Origin: Sipunculus nudus | Taxonomy: Eukaryota > Annelida > Sipuncula > Golfingiida > Sipunculidae | NCBI GenBank assembly: GCA_026874595.1 | Contig: CM049308.1 | Location: 79,406,124 to 79,470,123, forward strand | DNA length: 64,000 bases | Direction of reading: 5' to 3' | In this document: positions 1-10,414 of the stretch, in pieces | Layout of the letters: the number at the start of each line of letters is the position of its first letter | Position numbering within the stretch: the first letter of the stretch is position 1 | The notes under the pieces: model-generated | Seen by the model: the letters and a program-made list of their open reading frames with translations, nothing else | Database searches by the model: none | What the model was told of the DNA's origin: nothing | Program-made: the position numbers and the translations under genes

Positions 1-647
1 AGATTAGATCCACATGTATCCGGGCTGTGAAAAATAAATTAAATATACTTACTAGACAAAAAAAGCCGTGGTAAAATTTTGGGCAAAATTTAAGGTACCA
101 ATTTTATATTTTTGCCAATTTTTTTAAAATTTTAAAAGATTTTGATCTAATTTTGGGTATACAATTAAATTTGGATTAATTAAGTTATATTACTGAGAAA
201 AAGTCCCTAGTTTTAACATTTTTTTTGTTAAGTGACCAAATATTTTTCCTGATTTTTTACAAAGTGCAATATGTTTGGGCCCATAACTTTTTTAAATTAT
301 ATAATACAGACCTAATTTCTGGCATGTACATAGGAACATATAGAAGAATATTTATAGTAAATATGAGGAAAAACAGGTGAGTGGTTTTGATATTAGTCAG
401 TCCTGGAGTGTGAAAATAGGTTTTTAATAAAAAATTGAGGTTTTCCCTTAATTTCTCAAAGGAACGAAGTCGCAAAGACCCAGTTTTTGGCGTGGTAGGA
501 AATCTTGGGGACATCTAACATTATGCCGAATTTTGGATTCCTAGGTCTAACGGTTTCAAAACGTGCCACATCTACAGATCGACAGATGGAAGATGGACAA
601 TGGACCACGACTATAGCTCAGATGACTTATAGTCAGCTGAGCTAAAA
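1..647 (+). repeat. Repeat family A, 3' portion (5' end outside window)
   Basis: Shares long blocks with 19090-19314, 40050-40740 and 43970-44613. Shared landmarks are the 'tgtttgggcccataactt' block, the 'aaggaacgaagtcgcaaag' block, 'acggtttcaaaacgtgcc' and a 3' end with 'gactatagctcagatgac', 'ttatagtc' and 'agctgagctaaaa'. The 3' end can fold: GACTATA pairs with TATAGTC and AGCTCAG pairs with CTGAGCT. This copy has only a degraded GACAGATGG stretch where other copies have (ACGG)n. The short open frame on the minus strand at 257-514 recurs in the other copies as a shadow of the repeat, not a gene. Non-autonomous mobile element is inferred from copy number and shared ends. Confidence 0.8.
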
Positions 648-1931
648 ATGGCATTATACATTTATAATAATGTCACAGGCAATGTCAAGTTTGTCAGTAA
701 AATGCAGGGACAAAGAAAGGTTACCTTGCTTACCACATTGAGAGAACAAAGTAAATGTATAATATTGACAAAATGTCTCCAGGGCACAGATATTACAACC
801 TTGGGGAACCATTAATTGACAAAGAGATCTAAAATGTGGTTAATGTGTATCAGCCGGTACAATACATGGATATGACTTAAATCCTGTGTCCTTCCAATTT
901 CTCTCCAAGTCAGATTAACAAAAACACAAAGTACAGGCTGTCACTTTCCACAAAATCGCATAAACAAAGTCAGGGCCACTGTGAAGGTAGTAGATGTTTA
1001 AATATGCAGCATTCCACAGGTGCAAAATCCAAGCAATATTACTTTAGAAGACAACTATATGCCAAAGATAATTCTCAACAAATAATAATTTACCATGTCA
1101 ATATTTACAATAAATTATAACTGTTTATTAATTAAACTGATGTAGCTTTTATACTTGATTACTTATTACAAGTTCATGATAGTACATCATTCTTTAATAC
1201 TTCAATATATTAATTTTATTTTGATACATGGTTCACATATGATGTAATTGTAACCTCAAGATCCCTTTTTGAAAAGACTTTCAGTTTCAACAGAAGTGCC
1301 AAAAACTAAATTAGAACAATTAAGCACAAGGTGTCATATATGGTTATTAACATATGGCAATACTGAATAATTCAAACTGAATTCAATTACAAAATTATGA
1401 TTTAAATAAATATTATATTGTTCTCAATTTTATAAGTCACTCTCAATTAGTTAGTTACAAATGTCCGAATTTTAACTTAGAACAACAAGTTTGTATTTGT
1501 AAGGCAAGGATGCCTGCCACACTTGACAAGTGTTTACCTAATTATGTTTTAATCAGGCAGGACCAGACATGCCAATCATTTCTAATTAATAGTTTCCAGG
1601 GAGTTACAGTTTGTATACCTTGCCAATAGCTGACTAATTTAGGTTTCATTTGGTGAATTTTGTAGACCTCACCTAAGTTATTATTCTAGAATTATAGATA
1701 TGTTCAGATCTGTATTTATCTGATAATAAAGAATATATTTTTTTGAAGTTACTTTACCTCAACCCCCTTCCCCCTTTTTTCATCCTAAGAAACCTTTTTT
1801 TAAAGGCCAGACAAAATTTTGCAGTATTGGCCCCCCTTTTCCAAACCTGGGGACCTAAATTTAGATTTATCATTAGTCCCCCTAAGTTGGACCCCTCCCC
1901 CCTTTTCCAAAATCCTGAATCCGCCCCTGGT
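648..1931. other. AT-rich intergenic or intronic DNA
   Basis: No convincing exon, RNA gene or repeat copy from elsewhere in the window was recognised. The sequence is AT-rich with scattered homopolymers. From about 1750 it becomes C/T-rich ('cccccttcccccc') just before the minisatellite. Confidence 0.5.
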
Positions 1932-2646
1932 GTGCATGGCCAAGCTTACCTTTACACTGGACAGTGTGCATGACCTGGCTTACCTTAAAACTAGACAGTG
2001 TGCAAGGCCCGGCTTACCTATACACTGGAGAGTGCATGGCCCAGCTTTGCTATCCACTGGACAGTGTGCATGGCCCAGCTTGCCTGTACACTGGACAGTG
2101 TGCATGGGCCAGCTTACCTTTATACTAGACAGTGTGCATGGCCTTGCTTACCTATATACTGGACAGTATGCATGACCAAGCTTTGCTATACACTGGACAG
2201 TATGCATGGCCTAGCTTACCTTAATACTAGACACTGTGCATGGCCCAGCTTTCCTATACACTGTACATTGCATGGCCTGGCTTACCTAAACACCTGACAC
2301 TGTGCATGGCCCAGCTTTCCTATATACACTGTACATTGCATTGCCTGGCTTACCTAAACACTGGACACTGTGCATGGCCCAGCTTTCCTATATACACTGT
2401 ACATTGCATTGCCTGGCTTACCTAAACACCTGACACTGTGCATGGCCCAGCTTTCCTATAAACACTGTACATTGCATTGCCTGGCTTACCTAAACACTGG
2501 ACACTGTGCATGGCCCAGCTTTCCTATACACTGTACATTGCATGGCCTGGCTTACCTAAACACTGGACACTGCATGGCCCAGCTTTCCTATACACTGTAC
2601 ATTGCATGGCCTGGCTTACCTAAACACTGGACACTGTGCATGGCCA
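1932..2646. repeat. Minisatellite built on a repeated 5' splice-site motif
   Basis: A tandem array with a monomer of about 33-39 bp, carrying 'gcatggcccagctt' or 'gcatggcctggcttacct'. The left half (1932-2230) is irregular single monomers. The right half (about 2230-2646) alternates two types, giving a composite unit of about 65-75 bp. Read on the minus strand, most B-type monomers contain TTTAG-GTAAGCC or TATAG-GTAAGC, a strong 5' splice-site match. About a dozen such donor-like motifs occur. The right edge merges into the minus-strand exon at 2620-2778. Open frames across the array on both strands follow from the repeat and are not called as genes. Confidence 0.9.
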
Positions 2647-2778
2647 GTTTCTCTATGGTGGCGGCCCTGATGGTGATGCCAGGGAGAAGCTGCTTTTCGT
2701 CCGCCATATATCCCAGCTTACAGAATGTGTTCCTCATGTCCTTGCTCTCAGGTTTCCGTTTTGGGCTCTTACTGGCTT
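2620..2778 (-). CDS. Candidate internal exon, RasGEF-N-like motif (tentative)
   Basis: Minus-strand exon with acceptor ttttgcag just above 2778 and donor TTTAG-gtaagcc just below 2620. The frame starts with two bases completing a codon and ends in phase 1. The peptide is hydrophilic: ASKSPKRKPESKDMRN, then FCKLGYMADEKQLLPG, then ITIRAATIEKL. The (I/V)-T-x-x-A-x-T-x-E-K-L pattern resembles the start of the RasGEF N-terminal (REM) domain of Ral/Ras exchange factors (compare 'VKAGTLEKLV'). That is a short-motif resemblance, not an identification. The last dozen or so codons (AMHSVQC...) and the donor belong to the minisatellite, so the original exon end may have been replaced. The plus-strand reading is a hydrophobic shadow. 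Confidence 0.5.
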
Positions 2779-3254
2779 CTGCAAAACATAACATTCATTT
2801 CAGTACACTTTTGTTGCTCAATCGATCCATTTCTTCACACAAAAAGCTATGGTTTCTCTATTAGTTTTTAAACTAGTGGTATACCTTTAATTGTGACATG
2901 TATGCCACATGTGACATCCAGGTTTTAATGTGTACATAAAATGGCAACCCCCATGAGTAGTGGGGGCTGTGTCATGGTTCAACAAGACACAGCAGAATCA
3001 CAGGTCAGTTAGCCTGCCAGAACAAAGGTGGTCCCTAATTCCAAAGAATGATTCCCAGACTAAGTGCAGAAAAATAAACAGCCCTATTTCACAATAGCAG
3101 AGAAACCTGTATACAAAAAATAAACTGTGGTGATCAAGTTTACCTAAAAATCTAATGGACCCACTTGGGAGTTTGTCATGTCTTTTTTAAAGTTTGTCAC
3201 AAACACACCAACATAATAACAAACCAATGACAACAAAACAATACTTCCTTGCAG

Positions 3255-3344
3255 ACATATGAAGACTTTTGGGTGTTCTGCTACATCCCTCAAGGACTAT
3301 GTTTTTTAATGCAAGACACAAATGAAGAGGCTGAGTTCTATGTG
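3255..3344 (+). CDS. Candidate exon 1 of the plus-strand gene
   Basis: Acceptor cttccttgcag precedes ACATATGAAGAC. The frame reads TYEDFWVFCYIPQGLC and then FLMQDTNEEAEFYV. The donor is weak: GTG-gtagag at 3345 is chosen because it gives phase 0, matching the exon at 6142. Without it the frame continues eight codons to a TGA at 3369-3371, so this could instead be a terminal exon. The aromatic- and acid-rich composition is unlike the surrounding AT-rich DNA. The 5' neighbour exon was not found. Confidence 0.4.
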
Positions 3345-3930
3345 GTAGAGCCCAGTGCTGCTGCCAGCTGAGTTAAAAATAAGCCAAGCCGAGTTTATCA
3401 GAAGGTGCAGCCGATATTTCATTTAGCCAAAGTGAGCCGATTTTGTGCAGCTTAATTTGGCTTGAGAAAAAATTAATACAAAACAATAAATCTGTTACAA
3501 TTAAAAATGCCTAAAACAAAGGTTTTGTTATTTTTTGGTTCTTGTCGCTTGTTGGCTTATGAAACCACTAAATAAACTATTCTTGATATCTAATTACAAA
3601 CTAGTTAAAGGTAAAATGGATGCACTATGTCCCCAATAACATAAAACAGGTATTTTAACATTGTTTTATCAATAGGCTTTCAGATCTGTTTAAGCCAGCC
3701 GACATTATGCAAGCTGAGTCAAGCCATGAAGCTCTGTGTATTATTAAAGTTTGCCGTCTTTTTGTCCAAGCCAGCCACATTTGTGTGACTAACACTGCTC
3801 TGGGCTCTACTATATGGTCAAAATGCTATATATTGTATGGTAACTGATAAGTTAGGTAAGACTTCATCACAAATAGGAAATTAAGCTGAGAAGAAAAGGC
3901 TGTGACACTGAGACTTATTAATTAACTAGA

Positions 3931-5750
3931 ATACGGGTAGTCGACAAGCGACTACTTGTATCCGCCTAAATCAGAGTGGAACGGGTGAAGTGTTGCATAT
4001 TAGCATGGATGTCTGCAGCCAAATTGTGTATGTAGGTTGCGCTACCTACAAAAAAATCCAGAAAGCTCTATACACATGCAAAACTTTGGCCCAATCGGTC
4101 AAACGGTTCCCAAGATATGAGCTTGGATATCTGCTGCATAAACTAGAATGCAGGTGGCGCCACCTGTCATAAAATCAAGAGAGCTGTCGGGGAAGTATAA
4201 ACTTGCAAAATTTTAGGCAGATATGTCAAACCACTGCCGAGATATGAGTGATTTTATCCCATGGCAGACAAACAGATGGGAGCTGTGCAAACATGGCTGC
4301 AGGTGACGCCACCAGTTTTGCATATGATAAAGAGCTATGTGAGATTTATACACATGCAAAATTTTGGCCCAATCAATCAAACGGTTCCCTAGATATGAGC
4401 TTGGATGTCTGCAGCGTAAACTTGATTGTAGGTGGCGCCACCTGTCATAAAATCAGAAAAGCTATCCAGGATGTATAAGCATGCCGAATTTCAGGTGAAT
4501 TAGTCAAACCACTGCAGAGATATGAGTGATTTTAACCCAAGGCAGACGAACAGATGGACACTGTGCAAACATGGTTGCAGGTGGTGCCACCATTTTTGGT
4601 GTATGTTATAAAGCTCTCCAAGGGCTACATTTGTGCAAAAAAATTTTCCTGATCGGTCAAACGGTTCCTGAGATATGAGCTTGGATGTCTGCAGCGTAAA
4701 CGTGAATGTAGGTGGCGCCACCTGTCATAAAATCAGAAAAGCTATCCAGGATGTATACGCATGCCAAATTTCAGGTGAATTAGTCAAGTCACTGCAGAGA
4801 TATGAGTGATTTTAACCCAAGGCAGACAAACAGATGGACACTGTGCAAACATGGTTGCAGGTGGCGCCACTGTTTTTGGTGTATGTTATAAAGCTCTCCA
4901 AGGGCTACATTTGTGCAAAAGAATTTTCCTGATCGGTCAAACGGTTCCCAAGATATGGGCTTGGATGTCTGCAGCGTAAACATGAATGTAGGTGGCGCCA
5001 CCTGTCATAAAATCAGAAAAGCTATCCAGGATGTATACGCATGCCCAATTTCAGGTGAATTAGTCAAGTCACTGCAGAGATATGAGTGATTTTAACCCAA
5101 GGCAGACGAACAGATGGACACTGTGCAAACATGGTTGCAGGTGGCGCCACCATTTTTGGTGTATGTTATAAAGCTCTCCAAGGGCTACATTTGTGCAAAA
5201 GAATTTTCCTGATCGGTCAAACGGTTCCCGAGATATGAGCTTGGATGTCTGCAGCGTAAATGTGAATGTAGGTGGCGCCACCTGTCATAAAATCAGAAAA
5301 GCTATCCAGGATGTATACACATGCCGAATTTCAGGTGAATTAGTCAAGTCACTGCAGAGATATGAGTGATTTTAACCCAAGGCAGACGAACAGATGGACA
5401 CTGTGCAAACATGGTTGCAGGTGGCGCCACCATTTTTGGTATATGTTATAAAGCTCTCCGAGGGCTACATTTGTGCAAAAAAATTTTCCTAATCGGTCAA
5501 ACGGTTCCCGAGATATGTGGGTTTATGTGTGGAAACAGACGCACAAACGGACGCAGAGCGCAAAGGAAAGGTCAGAGGTCAAAACAAAATCACGGCGCAG
5601 CAGTTCACATGTGACCCGAACATAATCCCGGGTTTCGGAAAATTCCGCCCAGCAGTTACGGAGGAGTTCTCCGGACACCTACGCGGCGGCCGCGGCCGCG
5701 GCCAGCTGAAAACATAGTATCCGCAAAACTCTGTTTTGGCGGATACAATT
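3931..5750 (+). mobile_element. Family E element, copy 1, with 280-bp tandem core
   Basis: The 5' end, 'atacgggtagtcgacaagcg', holds an AGTCG/CGACT hairpin followed by TTGTATCCGCC. The 3' end, GTATCCGC...GCGGATACAA, folds into a hairpin and is inverted relative to the 5' TTGTATCCGCC (11 bp exact). The core is a tandem array of exactly 280 bp: 'ctgcagagatatgagtgatt' at about 4512, 4792, 5072 and 5352, with one diverged unit before. Each unit holds GGTGGCGCCACC. A GGCCGC-rich run precedes the 3' hairpin. Repeated minus-strand frames (MAPPTF...) are array shadows. The architecture (hairpin ends, central tandem repeats) recalls pearl/HINE-type elements; classification is inferred. Confidence 0.85.
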
Positions 5751-6141
5751 AATGTTCCTGTGGGAATGAACCAACTGCCAAGAGGTTCTTAACAAGAAAA
5801 CGGCTTCTTCACTTAGCCAATACCTTGTAACTTTACTGTAACATAAGCTGTTTGTAAATATCCTGCTCCATCAATGGGGACGATGTGTGATGGAAAACAT
5901 TACAGCAAAGACATATCACAAATCAAAGATATGTACCCTATATAATGTGTAATATGGCCTATGCCTTATTCTGTTATTTCAACATATAAGAAATTATATA
6001 GCACACATTATTTGTAAAAATACTGCCATATATCAGCTGGTATCTGATCCTGGAAAAAAAAAAAAAAATTGACACATACCAAATGACTCACAGGTTAACC
6101 ATTAAGAGTGTTCATTACAAGATATTTTATTTTCCTTGTAG
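5751..6141. other. Intron sequence between E element and exon
   Basis: AT-rich with an A16-17 tract near 6053-6069 and a pyrimidine-rich run before the acceptor at 6140-6141. Nothing else recognised. Confidence 0.4.
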
Positions 6142-6223
6142 ACTGGAAAGTATATCATTAACAGAGGTGTGAAAATCAGAGATATCATAAGAAAACTTTG
6201 GCCTGAAGGGAATGATGCTCCAG
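6142..6223 (+). CDS. Candidate exon 2 of the plus-strand gene
   Basis: Acceptor 'tattttccttgtag' at 6140-6141 and donor CCAG-gtaacg at 6224. In phase 0 it reads TGKYIINRGVKIRD, IIRKLW, PEGNDAP and a final G. The next exon begins with AT, so the split codon is GAT (Asp). The frame stays open past the donor to a second possible donor (TCA-gtaagc after 6269), but that choice would end in phase 0 and not match the next exon. This is one of the better supported exons: splice sites, open frame and phase all agree. Confidence 0.55.
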
Positions 6224-6980
6224 GTAACGATATGCTGATCCAGTTTAAGCCTGATCTTGATCAATACCTGTCAGTAAGCTGGTTGGGTCAAGGCTGTCAC
6301 AGCCCAGGGTCTTACTTGTCTAGGCATCTAGTCTTGTATATATGCTAAGTACACCTAACTAACACTGACTGACCCTTGCACCTTTTGGAATACCTTGCAA
6401 TGAAACAATTTTTAAACACTCTTTCAACAATACTAACTAGAACCAACGTCTCAGCGGGGTAACATCCTTTTAACTGTGTATATACATGCCTTTAGCAATT
6501 TGTGTTCAAGTTAAAATTGATAATTTGTAGATTGCTCCAAATTGCAGAATCTGGATAGAAGTTTCTGCATGCAAATTCTATGAAATAAGAAAGGTACAGT
6601 TAATTCACTGTTTTTCTTTTACCTTAAATGATGTGTTGATCTGGGACAGAGTATGAGAAATAAGCTTTAGATTATTGTAACAAGTTTAATGATGTTAACT
6701 AGGATGTTGTAAAATATACTGAAATGAAACATTAGAAGTTCATAGCTCAAATGATTACCAAACATTTCAATATATAAAACCAAAAAGATCTAAAATTTAT
6801 CATTAACAGCTTAATACTTAGTGAGGTAATTTGACAATACTGCTATCAAAATAGCCTTCACTTCTAGATTTTTTTGTTTACGGCGACATGGCCAGCTGAT
6901 GGGACTGTGTATTGAATGCTGATTGTGACAATCATAAATTCATATATTATTTTTCCTGATATCAAGGTGGTCTCACATAC

Positions 6981-7029
<49 letters not shown>

Positions 7030-8358
7030 TATATATGCATGTGAGAAAAAAAGGTGCTTGAGTAATTTTCAGTACATTTCATTTACTTTTCATCATATTT
7101 TCATGATCTACTATAACTTTACTGAGAGTCTAAAAGAACTTTAAGGTAATTTTGAGTGTTTTCATGAACTTTTATTTACAGTTTTAGTATATTCAATAAA
7201 TTTTTGGTAACTTTTCAGTACTTTTGGTTTACTTTTTGGTACTTTTCAGTAATGTTTTGAGACTTTTCCATACTTTTGGCTGTTAAGCAAGACCCAGCTT
7301 TGGCAACCTTGACCTTTCATGGTTTGTTCCTGTAACTTACGGACAATGTCATTCTTATAAATGCTGTAGTGAAAGACCTTTTTAAAAAGGGAAGTGTGAT
7401 TCCTCACATGAATCAAATTAGTATCGTTACTTCGTATCAACTGCAGGGGTGTAGTTTCAATAACTAAATGAGATCAGCTGCTGTATGAATTGCATTACTG
7501 ATCCCCTGAATCTTATTTTAATGTCATTTACAAATTTCATTTTGTAAAGCATTCTTTGGGCCAGTACTGAAATATTAAGATATATCTATTCATCATCTGA
7601 ATCTAGCAAGTAATCATTATCTCATTTTTATCTCTTTTTTTATCTCATTTTTTAGATTTATTTCTAGGCATATTGCCTAACTCCTCAAAGACATCTACTG
7701 TTTTTTTTTCTGACAACAAATATTGAAAACTAAATTTATATTTTTATATATGGTCATATTCAAAGTCAAACACAGGCAGCTAGTACTCTCATGACTATAT
7801 ATTTTAAAAAAATATATTTATATGTTTAGTCTAAATATATAAACCTATGATTTCTGAGGGAAGCAATATATGTCTTATTTAATATAATATCAAACTGCAT
7901 GTACCTCAATATTACATTATCTACTTAATCCACCAAAACAAGAATTTGTAATAAAACACTTCACAATTGATATGATAAAAATGATATAAAATCAAAGATA
8001 AAACTCTAAATATAATAAAAGAGCTAAACTGTTACGTTTTTTGCTAACCATGTCAATTTATCTTAGCAGTGCAACTGGAAAATTCTTATTTAATACAACA
8101 AGTAGGTTACTGATTTTGATTTTTTTTCAACAAAGTTAATCATCTGAAGTAATAAATATATCAAAGTTGATGTGAAAGCATCAATACTGACCTCTGACCT
8201 TGCACCATCATGGATTTTTTTAATCTTAAAATGCAGAGGAGCACATTATAAATCCCTTGAAGGAGGCCAGTCTTTCAGCCACTGTTCGTGGTAAGACAAC
8301 TGATATTGACTGGGTGTGTCACATGACAGTCTGACATCATGAATGCTGTTCATTTCAG
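6224..8358. other. Intron 2 of the plus-strand gene
   Basis: AT-rich. It holds an imperfect (TA)n tract at about 6980-7036 and repeated 'ttttggtaacttttcagtactttt' phrases between 7190 and 7270. A small segment at 7340-7362 has splice-like flanks on the minus strand but is too short to call. Confidence 0.4.
6980..7036. repeat. (TA)n microsatellite
   Basis: Interrupted ATATAT run with AAATATAT variants. An antisense open frame rich in Ile and Tyr across it is a repeat artefact. Confidence 0.95.
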
Positions 8359-8469
8359 ATGACCACAGCATGACCATCAGTGGTGGGCAAGTCTACTGGC
8401 AGGTCCTGGGGGTGACAACTGTTCAAACTACCTGTCACCTGGCATCAATATGGAATGATCCAAACACAG
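8359..8469 (+). CDS. Candidate exon 3 of the plus-strand gene
   Basis: Acceptor ctgttcatttcag at 8357-8358 and donor ACACAG-gtgaca at 8470. Two leading bases complete the Asp codon from exon 2; the exon then reads DHSMTISGGQVYWQVLG, VTTVQTTCHLASIW and NDPNT, and ends in phase 1. Thirty-six uninterrupted codons with mixed hydrophobic, polar and Trp content. The intron to the next exon is only 119 bp, a typical short invertebrate intron. Product unknown. Confidence 0.6.
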
Positions 8470-8588
8470 GTGACAGAATACCAGCCTTGTCAGGTTTCAC
8501 ACTGCATGCCTGCTCTCAGTGCACCTGCACTAAAAACAGCTGGTAACAGCCTTGTGTGATCAACTGACTGTCTCTTTTTTGAGTTCAG

Positions 8589-8683
8589 ATATCCTTATTG
8601 CTCACTGTCACAGATATTACAACTCCCCTTACCTGATCTTTAATGCTGAAAATGACACTAAAGATTATATTAAACTGACCAAG
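8589..8683 (+). CDS. Candidate exon 4 of the plus-strand gene
   Basis: Acceptor ttttgagttcag at 8587-8588 and donor ACCAAG-gtattt at 8684. The codon split with exon 3 is G plus AT (Asp). It then reads ILIAHCHRYYNSPYLIF and NAENDTKDYIKLTK and ends in phase 0. The short flanking intron, the good acceptor and the shared phase make exons 3 and 4 the best supported pair in the window. No catalytic motif recognised; AHCHRYY has no family I can name. Confidence 0.6.
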
Positions 8684-10111
8684 GTATTTCCTTTTTAACG
8701 TATCTATTTTTTTTTTATTTAAAATTAATTAACAGGCTGCAATATGAATTACTCATTTCTAAATTTATTTTATTCAACTGCCATGAACTGATTAAAATAA
8801 AAGATATTATGACTTCTACTCTATTGCTCTTCTTCCATCTTAAAAATAAAAACTGACTTTTAAGGTGTCAATCTTTGAGTCATAATTCAGAAGAATGATA
8901 AATAAGATATCAAATGCTGCAAATCCTTAAAAAAGAGTAAAATCTTGGTAAATATCCAGGTGAACAACCAGTATTCTATGACCTGTCATTCACTTTAACT
9001 TAAATCAATCAGCCAATGTCAGAAATAAATAGTGATCACCTTTCAAGATTTAAAGGAGTTTAATCTCATGTTTTTCAAATATTTTTGAAGGATGCCACAT
9101 TGTATGGTACCAAGCAATGTGTTATGAATCAGAGGTTCTTAGCTTATATTATGTATGTGTGTGCATGTATGGTTATCCCCTAATAATTTTCTTGGCATTT
9201 TTAACATGTTTATGAAATATAAAGTTAATACACCTGTTGCAAATTACTTCAGTTGGACACCTTTCTGGGAAGGGATGGCCAGAATTATTTCCTTCTTGTT
9301 TTGTTTTCATACATACACTCTGACTTTATCTGTGTTTAATGTATTATTATTATTATCATTATTATTATTATTATTATCTATTTAAATCAACCTGCCTTGT
9401 AAGTTAACATAAAAATTCACTTAATGGTCTATGTAGATAATGTAGATACAGAAGTAAAGCTGATTGAAAGTATCTATGTGGCAACAGACCATCTCTGAAA
9501 ACTCAATGCTTGTGAAAATGTCACACTTTCCTGATGTAATCCAATTACCACAAACACCTAGTTAGTTTATTCTCTTCTTAAGGATAAGAAAATACTAATT
9601 AAGTGAAAGATTAATAAACATAATCAGCGCCAATACGATCCTGAACTCAGTAATGAGTTTGCATGAACAAGATGCCATAGAACTTACAGATATATTTAAC
9701 AGTTATATTTGGAAATCAAATAAGTCAGATTTGAGAATTTGAATAAATAACCAAAAACACAAATCAACAAATTAATAACAAATGTGAAAATAAAAATTTG
9801 TATTTTGTTGGTATGAACAAAATGGACACCATATTGGTAGTGTTATTTGTTCATTTATAGTTGAAAAATATAATTATGAGAAATAATCTATTACCAACAT
9901 TGAATCAGCCAATGTTATACATATGTTTATATTTGGGAACACAGTCTTTGAATACTGGCATTAGATAAGTATTTTGATATATTGCAAGAATCTTATTTAA
10001 ACTGTTAATAAGAATTATGAGTAATACCATTTTTTGCAGCATATTTCCCAATTTCACATGTTTCATTATTTGAAATAAAGGGAATTTTATGTATATATAT
10101 ATATATTGCAG
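8684..10111. other. Intron 4 of the plus-strand gene
   Basis: AT-rich. It contains a (TTA)n run at about 9343-9378 and an (AT) run just before the acceptor at 10110-10111. Otherwise nothing recognised. Confidence 0.4.
9343..9378. repeat. (TTA)n microsatellite
   Basis: About twelve TTA/ATT triplets with one TCA interruption. Confidence 0.95.
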
Positions 10112-10189
10112 TTTCACTTGGTGGACTCTACTGACCATCCAGTAGTGGGACTTATCTATGTTTACCTGCTATTACAGTGGTTATTTTCA
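10112..10189 (+). CDS. Candidate exon 5 of the plus-strand gene
   Basis: Acceptor atatattgcag at 10110-10111 and donor TTTTCA-gtaaga at 10190. In phase 0 it reads FHLVDSTDHPVVGLIYV and YLLLQWLFS. The second half is a hydrophobic stretch that could be a buried helix or, less likely, a short membrane segment. The frame stays open beyond the donor to a TGA at 10412-10414, about 75 further codons (including NFDDLHRQVAGQEEISYFG), so a terminal exon is the main alternative. A second frame is also open over 10278-10430, which weakens that alternative. Confidence 0.5.
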
Positions 10190-10414
10190 GTAAGATCCTC
10201 CATTGGTCACTTTCAGTGGACACATGATGGTTTGTGCATTTCAGTAGTGAGATGGACCATACAGAGTAGTTGCAGATTATGTATCTGGACCGTGTCTCTG
10301 CACGGCAGCATCCTACCGTGTCTCCTTGCTGCAAACTTTGATGATTTACACAGACAGGTGGCAGGCCAGGAAGAAATTAGCTATTTTGGTCTTGTCTCAA
10401 CACTTAGCCCATGA

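Noticed and set aside
4500..5281. Three near-identical minus-strand frames (MAPPTF...)
   Set aside because: They repeat with the 280-bp array and have no start context or splice support; shadows of the tandem repeat.
4220..5500. CRISPR-like regular spacing
   Set aside because: The repeat unit is 280 bp with no distinct spacers, in eukaryotic DNA; a tandem array inside a mobile element.
7340..7362. 23-bp minus-strand micro-exon with good splice words
   Set aside because: Too short to test and no phase-compatible neighbours.
10190..10414. Continuation of exon 5 as a terminal exon
   Set aside because: Possible, but a strong donor (TCA-gtaaga) and phase match to the exon at 15726 favour splicing; two overlapping frames are open here, so openness alone is weak evidence.
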